Source: Competibacter_A sp037045685
GTDB taxonomy: Bacteria; Pseudomonadota; Gammaproteobacteria; Competibacterales; Competibacteraceae
Direction of reading: 5' to 3'
Assembly: GCA_037045685.1 (NCBI GenBank)
Contig: JBAOII010000024.1
Span: 19,318-83,317 of the forward strand
DNA length: 64,000 bases
The position numbers and the translations under genes were made by a program. The notes beneath the pieces are model-generated. The model was not told where the DNA came from, did not search any database, and was given only the letters and a program-made list of their open reading frames with translations. This document shows, piece by piece, positions 6,905-15,150 of this stretch (the stretch's first letter is position 1; each line of letters starts with the position of its first letter).

Positions 6905-8425
6905 ATGCCGTCCATTCTGCTCTCGACCCTGAACGCTCGCTATTTCCATTCCTCTTTTGGCTTGCGCTATCTGCTGGCGAATATGGGCGAGTTGCAGCCA
7001 GATACCGCCATCCGGGAATTCATCATCACCCAGCGCCCGCTGGACATCGCCGAAGCGTTGCTGGCCGAACAGCCGCGCATCGTCGGTTTTGGCGTCTATA
7101 TCTGGAACGTGGCGGAAACCACCCAAGTTGTCGCCCTGCTCAAGCGGGTGCGACCCGATCTCGTCATCGTGCTGGGCGGCCCGGAAGTCAGTCACGAATG
7201 GGAGGAGCAGCCCATCGTTCAACTGGCGGATTATCTCGTCACCGGCCCGGCCGATCTCGCCTTCGCGCAACTCTGCCGGCGACTGCTCGCCGACGACCCG
7301 CCGACCGAAAAGGTCATCGCCGCCGCGACTCCCCCGCTGGATCAACTCGCGCTGCCGTATCGGTTTTATACCGACGAGGACATCGCCCACCGGCTGATCT
7401 ACGTCGAAGCCTCGCGCGGCTGCCCGTTCCAGTGCGAATTCTGCCTGTCGGCGCTGGACAAGACCGCTTGGCCGTTTCCGCTGGAGCCGTTTCTGGCCGA
7501 GATGCAACGGCTCCACGAGCGGGGCGTGCGCCACTTCAAATTCGTGGATCGCACCTTCAATCTCAACGCCAAAATCGGCGCGCGGATTCTCGATTTCTTT
7601 CTGGAGCGACTGGACGAGCGGCTGTTCCTGCACTTCGAGCTGATCCCCGATCATCTGCCGGAACCGCTCAAGGAGCGGATCGCCCGCTTTCCGCCCGGTG
7701 CGCTGCAATTCGAGATCGGCGTTCAGACCTTCAATCCCGCCGTGCAGGCGCTCATCCGCCGCAAGCAGGACAACCGCAAAACCGAGGAAAACATGGTCTG
7801 GCTGCGCCGGTACACCCACGCCCACCTGCACGCCGATCTGATCGTCGGGCTGCCGGGCGAGGATCTGGCGAGCTTCGGCGCCGGCTTCAACCGGCTGGTG
7901 GCGCTCGATCCTCACGAAATCCAAGTCGGCATTCTCAAGCGGCTGCGCGGCGCACCGATCACCCGCCACACCGCCGAATTTGACTGCCGCTACAACCCGC
8001 AGCCACCCTATAACCTGCTGTGTTCGGCGCTGCTGGACTTCGCCACCCTGCGGCGACTGGAGCGCTTCGCCCGGTTTTGGGATTTGGTCGGCAACTCCGG
8101 GCGATTCCGCCACGCCCGTCCGTTGCTGCTGGGCGACGATCCCTTCGGGCGATTCATGGCCCTGAGCGACTGGCTGTTTGCCGGGACCGGACAAACCCAC
8201 CAGTTCGCGCTGGAACGGCTGTTCGATCTGCTGTATCGGGGACTGGTCGAGGCGCTCGGCGTTCCCGCAAACGCGGCAGGCGCGGCATTGGCCGAGGATT
8301 ACCGGAGCAGCGGCGCGAAAGGCTGTCCAGAATTTTTGCGGTCGCACTCGGTCCAGGTTTCCCGCCAAACCGTCCCCCGCCTCAAATCGGGCGCCACGCC
8401 GAACCGCCAAGCGCGGCACCGCTAA
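6905..8425 (+). CDS. B12-binding domain radical SAM protein (DUF4080 type)
   Basis: The 506-residue protein has an N-terminal cobalamin-binding Rossmann-like domain (residues about 1-130; VGFGVYIWNVAETTQV and VIVLGGPEVSHEWEE). A radical SAM core follows, with the iron-sulfur cysteines C173, C177 and C180 (CPFQCEFC), then (F/L)VDRTFNLN and LIVGLPGEDLASF. The C-terminal part resembles DUF4080. Such enzymes use a 4Fe-4S cluster, S-adenosylmethionine and usually cobalamin, but the substrate of this subgroup is unknown to me. It follows a terminator, so it likely has its own promoter. The last ~40 residues look poorly conserved. Confidence 0.85.
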   Translation: MPSILLSTLNARYFHSSFGLRYLLANMGELQPDTAIREFIITQRPLDIAEALLAEQPRIVGFGVYIWNVAETTQVVALLKRVRPDLVIVLGGPEVSHEWEEQPIVQLADYLVTGPADLAFAQLCRRLLADDPPTEKVIAAATPPLDQLALPYRFYTDEDIAHRLIYVEASRGCPFQCEFCLSALDKTAWPFPLEPFLAEMQRLHERGVRHFKFVDRTFNLNAKIGARILDFFLERLDERLFLHFELIPDHLPEPLKERIARFPPGALQFEIGVQTFNPAVQALIRRKQDNRKTEENMVWLRRYTHAHLHADLIVGLPGEDLASFGAGFNRLVALDPHEIQVGILKRLRGAPITRHTAEFDCRYNPQPPYNLLCSALLDFATLRRLERFARFWDLVGNSGRFRHARPLLLGDDPFGRFMALSDWLFAGTGQTHQFALERLFDLLYRGLVEALGVPANAAGAALAEDYRSSGAKGCPEFLRSHSVQVSRQTVPRLKSGATPNRQARHR

Positions 8426-8480
8426 ACTGACGCCCGAAGCCCGGTATTGCGCTGGTAACCGTATCCTCGCCGCTACCGAT

Positions 8481-8505
8481 GTTGCTTAGCAACAATTTTT
8501 GTTGC
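8481..8505 (+). repeat. Overlapping hairpins after the radical SAM gene
   Basis: GTTGC-TTA-GCAAC (8481-8493) overlaps GCAACAA-TTT-TTGTTGC (8489-8505). Two mutually exclusive hairpins share the GCAAC arm. They may be a weak bidirectional terminator or an operator before the small gene at 8575. Confidence 0.35.
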
Positions 8506-8574
8506 ACTGCGGGAACAAACGCGGTATGAATAGAACTAATTCAGGAGAGTGCTTATTTCCGAGGAGCCTAAGCC

Positions 8575-8745
8575 ATGACCGATTCACGCCCCATCCATAC
8601 CGTCTGCCCCCACTGCAAGCGCCCGGTGGTGGCCCTGCGCGAACAGCGTAGCGCCCGTTGCGCGGAACACGGCAGCGTCGTTCCGATGCGCAGCGCCATC
8701 GCCAACCCGCCCCTCGCGCCGACCTCGCGTCGAGAAGCGGCGTGA
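8575..8745 (+). CDS. Small zinc-ribbon-like hypothetical protein
   Basis: A 56-residue protein starting MTDSRPIHTVCPHCKRPV. It holds CPHC at residues 11-14 and a second RCAEH group at 28-32, a pattern of a small metal-binding ribbon. A GAGGAG ribosome site lies 8 nt before the ATG and codon use is like that of the surrounding genes. It ends 28 bp before the lysS stop, converging with it. No family was recognised and function is unknown. Confidence 0.5.
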   Translation: MTDSRPIHTVCPHCKRPVVALREQRSARCAEHGSVVPMRSAIANPPLAPTSRREAA

Positions 8746-8773
8746 AAGGGCAAACGCGACCGGCAGCGGACAC

Positions 8774-10270
8774 TCACTCCGGCCGCAGGTGCGGGAACAG
8801 CAGCACATCGCGAATGGACGGCGCATCGGCGAACAGCATCACCAGCCGGTCGATGCCGATCCCCTCGCCCGCCGTCGGCGGCAACCCGTATTCCAGCGCC
8901 CGAACGTAATCCGCGTCGTAGTGCATCGCCTCGTGGTCGCCGGCAGCTTTCGCTTCCGCCTGCCTGCGAAACCGCTCCGCCTGATCCTCCGGGTCGTTCA
9001 GCTCGGAAAAACCGTTGGCGATCTCCCGCCCGCCCACGAATAGCTCAAAGCGGTCGGTGATCGTCGGATCGGCGTCGTTGCGCCGGGCCAGCGGCGACAC
9101 TTCGGTCGGGTAGGCGGTGACAAACGTCGGGTCGCGCAATTGATGCTCGACCGTCTGCTCGAAAATATCCAGTTGCACCCGGCCCAAACCGTGGTCCGGC
9201 TGCACCTTCAACCCCAGTCCCTCGGCGATGCGCCGGGCGCTGTCCAGATCGTCCAGCCGCTCGGCGTCGAGGGTCGGATTGAAGCGCAAAACCGCTTCTC
9301 TGACCGTCAGCCGGCGGAACGGTTGACCGAAATCGTAGGTTTCGCCCTGATACGAAACGGTCGTGCCGCCCAGCAAAGCGTGCGCCATGCCGCGCAACAG
9401 ATCTTCGGTCAAATCCATCAAATCCCGGTAGTCCGCATACGCCTGATAAAACTCCAGCATGGTGAATTCGGGGTTGTGGCGGGTGGACAGCCCCTCGTTG
9501 CGGAAATTGCGGTTGATCTCGTAAACCTTTTCAAAGCCGCCCACCACCAGCCGCTTCAAATACAACTCCGGCGCGATGCGGAGATACAGTTGCATGTCCA
9601 GCGCGTTGTGATGGGTGATGAACGGCCGAGCCGCCGCGCCGCCGGGAATCGGCTGCATCATCGGCGTTTCGACTTCCAGAAAGCCGCGCCGATTGAAAAA
9701 GTCGCGGATGTGGGCGACTGCGGCCGAACGCAATTTGAAGGTGGCGCGGGTGGCCTCGCTCATGATCAGGTCCACGTAACGCTGCCGGTAGCGGGTTTCC
9801 TGATCGGCCAGCCCGTGGAACTTCTCCGGCAGCGGGCGCAGCGATTTGGTCAGCAACCGCAGCGCGTCCACTTTCACCGACAGCTCGCCGGTCTTGGTTT
9901 TGAACAGGGTGCCTTCGGCGCCGAGGATGTCGCCCAAATCCCAGCCCTTGAAATCCTCGTACAGCCCTTCCGGCAAGGCGTTCTTCTGGACGAACAGTTG
10001 GATGTCGCCGGACATGTCCCGCAGCCGGGCAAAGCTGGCCTTGCCCATGATCCGCTTGGCCAGCATCCGCCCGGCGACGCGGACCCGCCGGGGTTCGGCG
10101 TCCAGCGCGCCGCTGTCCTTGTCGCCGTAGGCGGCGTGCAAGTCCGCCGCCAAGGCATCGCGGCGGAAATCGGTGGGGTAAGCGTTGCCGATCTGGCGCA
10201 GTTCCGCCAGCTTCTGGCGGCGCAGGGCGATCAGCTTGTTTTCGTCGAAGGGTTCTTCGGGGGAGTCCAT
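8774..10270 (-). CDS. lysS: Lysyl-tRNA synthetase, class II
   Basis: The 498-residue product charges tRNA-Lys with lysine. Residues about 60-160 form the OB-fold anticodon domain (VRVAGRMLAKRIMGKASFARL). The class II catalytic core shows motif 2 (FRNEGLSTRHNPEFTMLEF) and motif 3 (GEGIGIDRLVMLFADAPSIR) and the usual C-terminal LLFPHLRPE. Length equals the bacterial norm. In many gammaproteobacteria lysS is co-transcribed directly behind prfB; here an AT-rich Uma2 gene lies between the two, all on the minus strand. Confidence 0.97.
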   Translation of the reverse strand: MDSPEEPFDENKLIALRRQKLAELRQIGNAYPTDFRRDALAADLHAAYGDKDSGALDAEPRRVRVAGRMLAKRIMGKASFARLRDMSGDIQLFVQKNALPEGLYEDFKGWDLGDILGAEGTLFKTKTGELSVKVDALRLLTKSLRPLPEKFHGLADQETRYRQRYVDLIMSEATRATFKLRSAAVAHIRDFFNRRGFLEVETPMMQPIPGGAAARPFITHHNALDMQLYLRIAPELYLKRLVVGGFEKVYEINRNFRNEGLSTRHNPEFTMLEFYQAYADYRDLMDLTEDLLRGMAHALLGGTTVSYQGETYDFGQPFRRLTVREAVLRFNPTLDAERLDDLDSARRIAEGLGLKVQPDHGLGRVQLDIFEQTVEHQLRDPTFVTAYPTEVSPLARRNDADPTITDRFELFVGGREIANGFSELNDPEDQAERFRRQAEAKAAGDHEAMHYDADYVRALEYGLPPTAGEGIGIDRLVMLFADAPSIRDVLLFPHLRPE

Positions 10271-10297
10271 GATTTCGTTGATCTAATGGCGATAAGT

Positions 10298-10777
10298 TTA
10301 GATGTCAATCTCGATTTTCTTTGGAAAATCAGGGGCCAAAATAGATTTTTCCATTTTTCCATCAACGCGATAAAAATGCATGACGCCATCTTCACAAATC
10401 CAAACTTCACGAGCGCCTTTCTCGAAATACAAATCCGCTTTGTCCTGCATTTCGTTATCGGTATTACTCGAAGACAAAACCTCAACACAAATTTCGGGCG
10501 CTATCGAACACTCCACTTCATCCTTGATTTTCCTTACTGTATCCCTCGTCGCCCAAGCCACATCGGCAACCTTCGTGCCTCTGGACGTTCTGATCGCGCA
10601 CTCGGGGAGCGTTCTGCCACCCTTCAATAAGGTGCGCAAAAGGTATTCAATCTCCCCCTGATATAGAGAATGAATGACCTTTACCGCATTCATGACGATT
10701 TCCCCTTTTTCATTCAATTCTATTTTAAAGGGCAAATTCTGTAGACCAGGATGCTCGCAAACTTCCTGCCAGTTCAT
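10298..10777 (-). CDS. Uma2 family (DUF820) putative restriction-endonuclease-like protein
   Basis: The 159-residue product has the Uma2 PD-(D/E)XK-like layout: a central VADVAW strand, then EICVEVLSSSNTDNEMQDKADLYFEKGAREVWIC, where the E...E-x-K and K-x-x-x-Y pattern is typical. Start MNWQEV at 10777 is preferred over an ATG six codons upstream because AAGGTGG precedes it. The gene is visibly AT-richer than its neighbours and sits between prfB and lysS, so it was probably acquired. Uma2 families are abundant in some genomes, but their biological role is not established. Confidence 0.8.
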   Translation of the reverse strand: MNWQEVCEHPGLQNLPFKIELNEKGEIVMNAVKVIHSLYQGEIEYLLRTLLKGGRTLPECAIRTSRGTKVADVAWATRDTVRKIKDEVECSIAPEICVEVLSSSNTDNEMQDKADLYFEKGAREVWICEDGVMHFYRVDGKMEKSILAPDFPKKIEIDI

Positions 10778-10832
10778 GTCGCCACCTTCAATCAAAGCAG
10801 AAATCTAGCAGATCATTCTCGCCGAGATCCGA

Positions 10833-11931
10833 TTACAGCCCGCTCTTCAAGCTGGCCTCGATGAAATCGTCCAGATCGCCGTCCAGCACCGCCTGGGTGT
10901 TGCTGTTCTCGACGCCGGTGCGCAGATCCTTGATGCGCGACTGATCCAGCACGTAGGAGCGAATCTGGCTGCCCCAGCCGATATCGGATTTGGTGTCTTC
11001 CACCGCCTGGGCCTTGGCGTTGCGCTTCTGCAACTCCAGCTCGTACAGCTTGGCTTTGAGCTGTTTCATCGCCGTGGAACGGTTTTTGTGCTGGGAGCGG
11101 TCGTTCTGGCACTGCACCACGGTATTGGTCGGCAGGTGGGTGATGCGCACCGCCGATTCGGTGCGGTTGACGTGCTGGCCGCCCGCCCCGGAGGCGCGGT
11201 AAACATCGACCCGCAAATCGGCCGGATTGATGTCCACCTCGATGTTGTCGTCCACCTCCGGCGCGACGAACACGGCGGCGAACGAGGTGTGCCGGCGGTT
11301 GCCGGAATCGAACGGGGATTTGCGCACCAGCCGATGGACCCCGGTTTCGGTGCGCAGCCAGCCGTAAGCGTAGCTGCCCTCGAAGCCGATGGTCGCGCTC
11401 TTGATGCCCGCCACTTCGCCCGGCGACACTTCCAGCAACTCGGTCTTGAACCCGCGCCGCTCGCCCCAGCGCAGGTACATCCGCAGCAGCATGTCCGCCC
11501 AGTCCTGCGCTTCGGTGCCGCCGGAACCGGCCTGAATATCGACGAAGGCGTTGTTGGAGTCCAGCTCGCCGGAGAACATCCGCTGGAACTCCAGATCGGC
11601 GACCACGCGGCCGCACCCTTCCAGATCCCGCACCACCTCGGCCACCGCCGCGTCGTCGCCCTCTTCGCCGGCCAGCGTCAACAGCTCGGCGACTTCGTTC
11701 AAACCCCGGTCGAGTTTTTCCAGCCGCTCGACCACGGCTTCCAGTTGGGCGCGTTCCTTGCCGAGCGCTTGCGCCCGCTCCGGGTTGTTCCAGATATCCG
11801 GCTCCTGCAACTCCCGGTTGACTTCGTCCAGCCGCTCGCGCTTGGTCTCGAAGTCAAAGATACCCCCTCAGAGACGCGCAGCGCCCCCGCAAGTCACCGA
11901 TCTGATTGAAATAGGGATTGAGTTCCTGCAT
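10833..11931 (-). CDS. prfB: Peptide chain release factor 2, with programmed +1 frameshift
   Basis: RF2 recognises UGA and UAA and triggers peptide release. The first 25 codons (MQELNPYFNQIGDL...) run from 11931 to an in-frame TGA at codon 26 (plus strand 11854-11856). Skipping its T continues the frame as DFETKRERLDEVN to 10833, giving 365 residues, the same length as E. coli RF2. Seen: the SPF anticodon-like tripeptide (KSPFDSGNRRHT) and the catalytic GGQ at residues 250-252. This is the classical autoregulatory frameshift: low RF2 favours shifting at its own UGA. It must not be read as a pseudogene. Confidence 0.97.
11853..11868 (-). promoter_or_regulatory. prfB programmed +1 frameshift site
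   Basis: On the minus strand AGGGGGTATCTTTGAC holds a Shine-Dalgarno-like AGGGGG, the slippery CTT codon and the UGA stop followed by C. This is the canonical RF2 autoregulation site. Confidence 0.97.
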
Positions 11932-12024
11932 GGCTGCCGTCATCCGCGCCGCGTGGCAAAAAAGGAAGGAATTGTAGCGGTGCGGCGGGCGCAAGTCACC
12001 CGCCACGACAGCGATCCGGTCGGT

Positions 12025-13146
12025 CTAGGCCGAGGCCAGCGCCTCCTCGGGCGACAAGTAGTCGTAACCCAGCGCCGTTGCCACCGCCGGGTAGGTGATT
12101 CGGCCGCGATGGACGTTCAATCCGGCGCGCAGGTGCGGATCATCCCGCAACGCCGCGACGGCGCCCCGGTCGGCCAGTCGCAGCACGTAGGGCAGGGTCG
12201 CGTTGTTGAGGGCGAAGGTGGAAGTCCGCGCCACCGCGCCGGGCATGTTGGCGACGCAGTAATGCACCACGCCATCGATGAGGTAGGTGGGAGCGGCGTG
12301 GGTGGTGGGCCGCGAGGTCTCGAAGCAGCCGCCCTGGTCGATGGAGACATCCACCAGCACCGAACCCGGCCTCATCGCGGCCAGCATCGCTCGCGGCACC
12401 AGCTTGGGGGCCGCCGCGCCGGGAATCAGCACCGCGCCGACCGTCAAATCGGCCGCCAGCACTTCTTCCTCGACCGCCTCCAGCGTGGCGAAACGGGTCA
12501 GCAAGCGACCTTGAAACAGATCGTCCAGCTCCCGCAACCGCGCCAGCGATCGGTCCAGCACCGTCACCCGCGCCCCCAGCCCGACCGCCATCCGGGCCGC
12601 GCTGGTCCCGACCACCCCGCCGCCCAAGATCGCCACCGCGCCCGGCAGCACGCCCGGCACGCCGCCCAGCAGCGTACCGCTGCCGCCCTGGGACTTTTCC
12701 AGACAATGCGCGCCGGCCTGGATCGCCATCCGCCCGGCGACCTCGCTCATCGGCGCCAGCAGCGGCAAGCGGCCGTGCGGGTCGGTCACGGTCTCGTAGG
12801 CGATGGCGGTGCAACCCGAAGCCAGCAAACCCTTGGCCTGTTCGGGATCGGGCGCCAAATGCAGGTAGGTGAACAGCGTTTGCCCGTCCCGCAGACGCGG
12901 ACATTCGACCGGCTGCGGTTCCTTGACCTTGACGATCAGCTCCGCTCGGGCGAACACCTCTTCCGCCGTAGCGGCGATCCGGGCGCCCGCCTTTTCGTAA
13001 GCGGAATCGTCCAGGCCGATGCCCGCGCCCGCGCCGGTTTCCACCAGCACGGCGTGACCGTGCCGCACCGTTTCCCGCACGCCCCCCGGCGTCATTCCAA
13101 CCCGGTACTCGTGCGTTTTGATCTCCTTCGGCACACCGATCAGCAT
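12025..13146 (-). CDS. ald: Alanine dehydrogenase
   Basis: The 373-residue product interconverts L-alanine and pyruvate plus ammonia with NAD. Seen: the N-terminal MLIGVPKEIKTHEYRVGMTP block with the family lysine/arginine, the substrate region VKVKEPQPVEC, YLHLAPD, and the nucleotide-binding GGGVVGTSAARMAVGLGARVTVLD Rossmann motif, then HYCVANMPGAVARTST. Length is normal. It stands between prfB and the CBS protein; spacing to both is large enough for its own promoter. It may feed pyruvate to the ferredoxin oxidoreductase genes nearby, but this is inference. Confidence 0.95.
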   Translation of the reverse strand: MLIGVPKEIKTHEYRVGMTPGGVRETVRHGHAVLVETGAGAGIGLDDSAYEKAGARIAATAEEVFARAELIVKVKEPQPVECPRLRDGQTLFTYLHLAPDPEQAKGLLASGCTAIAYETVTDPHGRLPLLAPMSEVAGRMAIQAGAHCLEKSQGGSGTLLGGVPGVLPGAVAILGGGVVGTSAARMAVGLGARVTVLDRSLARLRELDDLFQGRLLTRFATLEAVEEEVLAADLTVGAVLIPGAAAPKLVPRAMLAAMRPGSVLVDVSIDQGGCFETSRPTTHAAPTYLIDGVVHYCVANMPGAVARTSTFALNNATLPYVLRLADRGAVAALRDDPHLRAGLNVHRGRITYPAVATALGYDYLSPEEALASA

Positions 13147-13209
13147 GTCCGTTCCTCCAAGCAGGTTTCAGAGCGGGCCAACCCCTCCGGCCAGCGTCCG
13201 GCCGAGGCG

Positions 13210-13659
13210 CTATTGCCGCTGCCGGGCTTCCCTGGCGATCCCGCGCTGCACCAAGCGGGTCACGTCCGACAACCCCACCGCCAGCGCCGTCAGCACGTCC
13301 TCCACGGTCAAAATGCCCACCAAAGCGCCTTTCGCATCGACGGTCACCAGCCGCCGGACGCCCTTGGCGCTCATCCGGTCCAGGGTGTGCCAGAGATTGT
13401 CGGTTTCCTTGGCGACCACCAAACCGTTGCTCATGATATCGCCGACGGTGACGGCATCGGGCGCGAGACCCTGAGCGAGCACTTCGACCACCAGATCGCG
13501 ATCGGTGACGATACCGATCGGATAATCCGTCTCGTCGCGACGCTCCACCACCACGACGGTGCCGACATGGTGGTGGCGCATCATGCGCGCCACCTCATCG
13601 ATCTCGGTGCTTTTCAAGGTCGTAATGACATGGCGGTTACAGTATTGGCCCACGGTCAT
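13210..13659 (-). CDS. Tandem CBS-domain protein
   Basis: The 149-residue protein consists of two CBS domains: residues about 10-70 (DEVARMMRHHHVGTVVVVE, YPIGIVTDRDLV) and about 75-135 (VGDIMSNGLVVAKETDNLW, GVRRLVTVDAKGALVGILTVEDVL). Such stand-alone pairs bind adenine nucleotides and often act as energy sensors. The start at 13659 (MTVGQY) is chosen for its GGGGAGA ribosome site. It is encoded downstream of the korA-korB-ferritin-like operon on the same strand and could be part of it, with 135 bp between. Confidence 0.85.
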   Translation of the reverse strand: MTVGQYCNRHVITTLKSTEIDEVARMMRHHHVGTVVVVERRDETDYPIGIVTDRDLVVEVLAQGLAPDAVTVGDIMSNGLVVAKETDNLWHTLDRMSAKGVRRLVTVDAKGALVGILTVEDVLTALAVGLSDVTRLVQRGIAREARQRQ

Positions 13660-13794
13660 GCTGGTCTCCCCGGTGCGGAAATAGGCGGGCAATAATGCGA
13701 TTGTTCGCCATTCCGGGCAGGCCCGCAAGCGATATTGCGGCCGGTGTGGAACCGGGTCGTATCCAGAGCCAGGCGAGTGATCGGCTCGATTCGT

Positions 13795-14310
13795 TCAATC
13801 CTGTTCCACTGGCTCGTCCATATCCGAAGGTTCCTGGGCGTCGGTCTCGGCGGGATAGCGGGCCAGCCATTCCCGCAGCAGCGCGGCATGTTGCCGTTCC
13901 TCCTCGGCCAGCTCGGCGGCGGTCTGGCGGGCGGCCGGGTCCGGGCTGGAACCGGCCACCCCCGCGAAGAAGGCGTGGGCGCGCTCCTCGCCGGCCAACA
14001 CCAGTTCGAGCGCCCGCCGGGGCGTCATTCCGTAACTCTCGCCCCCGACCGGCACGCTTTCCGGCGATTCCGGGGTCGGCCAGCGATACTCCCACGGCGC
14101 GATGCGCGGCAGCTCCCGATCGGCGGCCAGCTCCCGCACCTTGTCCACATGCAGGCTTTCCACCCGGACCATGGTCTGGAACAGCTTCACCAAATCGGGT
14201 TGGTTGTGGACGACCATCTGATCGGCCAGCTCCTGGTAACGCTCCACCGCCTCCAACTCCAGGCCGTGGGCGTGCGCCAGCAACTCCTCCAGCGTGGCGA
14301 TCGCGGTCAT
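13795..14310 (-). CDS. Ferritin-like (rubrerythrin superfamily) di-iron protein
   Basis: The 171-residue product has two helical-pair segments with di-iron ligands: E-x6-Y then ExLH (EAVERYQEL, VRVESLHVDKV) and EERAHAF then EEERQHAAL. That is the duplicated E...ExxH pattern of rubrerythrin/ferritin-like proteins. The C terminus is acidic. Its ATG overlaps the korB stop by four bases (ATGA), so it is translationally coupled to the 2-oxoacid:ferredoxin oxidoreductase. A role in protecting that oxygen-sensitive enzyme, or in electron transfer, is inference. Confidence 0.8.
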   Translation of the reverse strand: MTAIATLEELLAHAHGLELEAVERYQELADQMVVHNQPDLVKLFQTMVRVESLHVDKVRELAADRELPRIAPWEYRWPTPESPESVPVGGESYGMTPRRALELVLAGEERAHAFFAGVAGSSPDPAARQTAAELAEEERQHAALLREWLARYPAETDAQEPSDMDEPVEQD

Positions 14311-15146
14311 AGCGCGAACTCGGCTTCGATGGCGGTCAGATCGGACCTGCCGGCCCGGACGGCGCCGGGATAGGACGGCAACGCGGCCCGATAGAAAATG
14401 CCGGTGCTCAGCCCGTCGTCGGCGAACAGCCGCCGGGCGGCTTCGGCCGGTCCGAGGGCCGGTTCGATCCCGACGCCGTGGACCTGCTGTTTCCACAGCT
14501 TTTCCTCGGGACGATAGGTCACGCAGGGACTGAGGATTTGCACCAGGGCGAATCCGGGATAACGGATCGCCTCGACCAGCAGCTTGGCGATACCGTTGGG
14601 ATCTCCGGTAAACCCGCGGGCGATGAATCCCGCTCCCGAGGCCAAGGCCACCGCCAGCGGGCGCAGCGGGTTGACGCCGGTCCCTTCCGGCGCGAGCTTG
14701 CTCGGCCAGTCGGGGCCGGTGGTCGGCGACGGCTGGCCCTTGGTCATGCCGTACACCTCGTTGTCCATGACGATGCAGGTCAGATCGACGTTGCGCCGGC
14801 AGGCGTGCAAAAAGTGGTTGCCGCCGATGGAAAAGGCGTCGCCGTCGCCGCTGGCCACGATCACCGTCAGCTCGGGCCGGGCCAATTTCAGGCCGGTCGC
14901 CAGCGGCAGCGCCCGGCCGTGGATGCCGTGAAAGCCGTAGCACTCGGTGTAGGCCGGCAGCCGCGAGGAACAGCCGATGCCCGAAATCACCGCCACCTGC
15001 TCCGGCGGCAGATCGAGATGCTCCAGGGCGCGAAACAGCGCCGACTGCACGCCGAAATGGCCGCAGCCCGGACACCAGATCGGTTTGACGTCGGACTTGT
15101 AGTCCTTGGCCGCGTGGCGGGTCATGATCGGTTGAGGTTTGCCCAT
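14307..15146 (-). CDS. korB: 2-oxoacid:ferredoxin oxidoreductase, beta subunit
   Basis: The 279-residue beta subunit binds thiamine diphosphate and a 4Fe-4S cluster. Seen: WCPGCGHFGVQSAL at residues about 24-37, ISGIGCSSRLPAY, GRALPLATGLKLARPE, the TPP/Mg motif GDGDAFSIGGNH and MDNEVYGMTKGQPSPTT. Together with korA four bases upstream it forms a two-subunit enzyme that oxidatively decarboxylates a 2-oxoacid (most similar by motif to 2-oxoglutarate enzymes), reducing ferredoxin. The exact substrate is inferred. Confidence 0.93.
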   Translation of the reverse strand: MGKPQPIMTRHAAKDYKSDVKPIWCPGCGHFGVQSALFRALEHLDLPPEQVAVISGIGCSSRLPAYTECYGFHGIHGRALPLATGLKLARPELTVIVASGDGDAFSIGGNHFLHACRRNVDLTCIVMDNEVYGMTKGQPSPTTGPDWPSKLAPEGTGVNPLRPLAVALASGAGFIARGFTGDPNGIAKLLVEAIRYPGFALVQILSPCVTYRPEEKLWKQQVHGVGIEPALGPAEAARRLFADDGLSTGIFYRAALPSYPGAVRAGRSDLTAIEAEFAL

Positions 15147-15150
15147 GCGT

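Noticed and set aside
10833..11931. prfB as a frameshifted pseudogene
   Set aside because: The stop sits at codon 26 in the canonical AGGGGG-TAT-CTT-TGA-C context, and the product has the exact RF2 length; this is programmed recoding.
11551..13695. 714-codon plus-strand open frame over prfB, ald and the CBS gene
   Set aside because: Ser/Arg/His-rich shadow opposite three recognised genes.
13795..15075. 426-codon minus-strand frame reading through korB into the ferritin-like gene
   Set aside because: Only its last 171 codons, from the ATG at 14310, are real; the upstream part is an out-of-frame reading of korB, which has its own intact frame.
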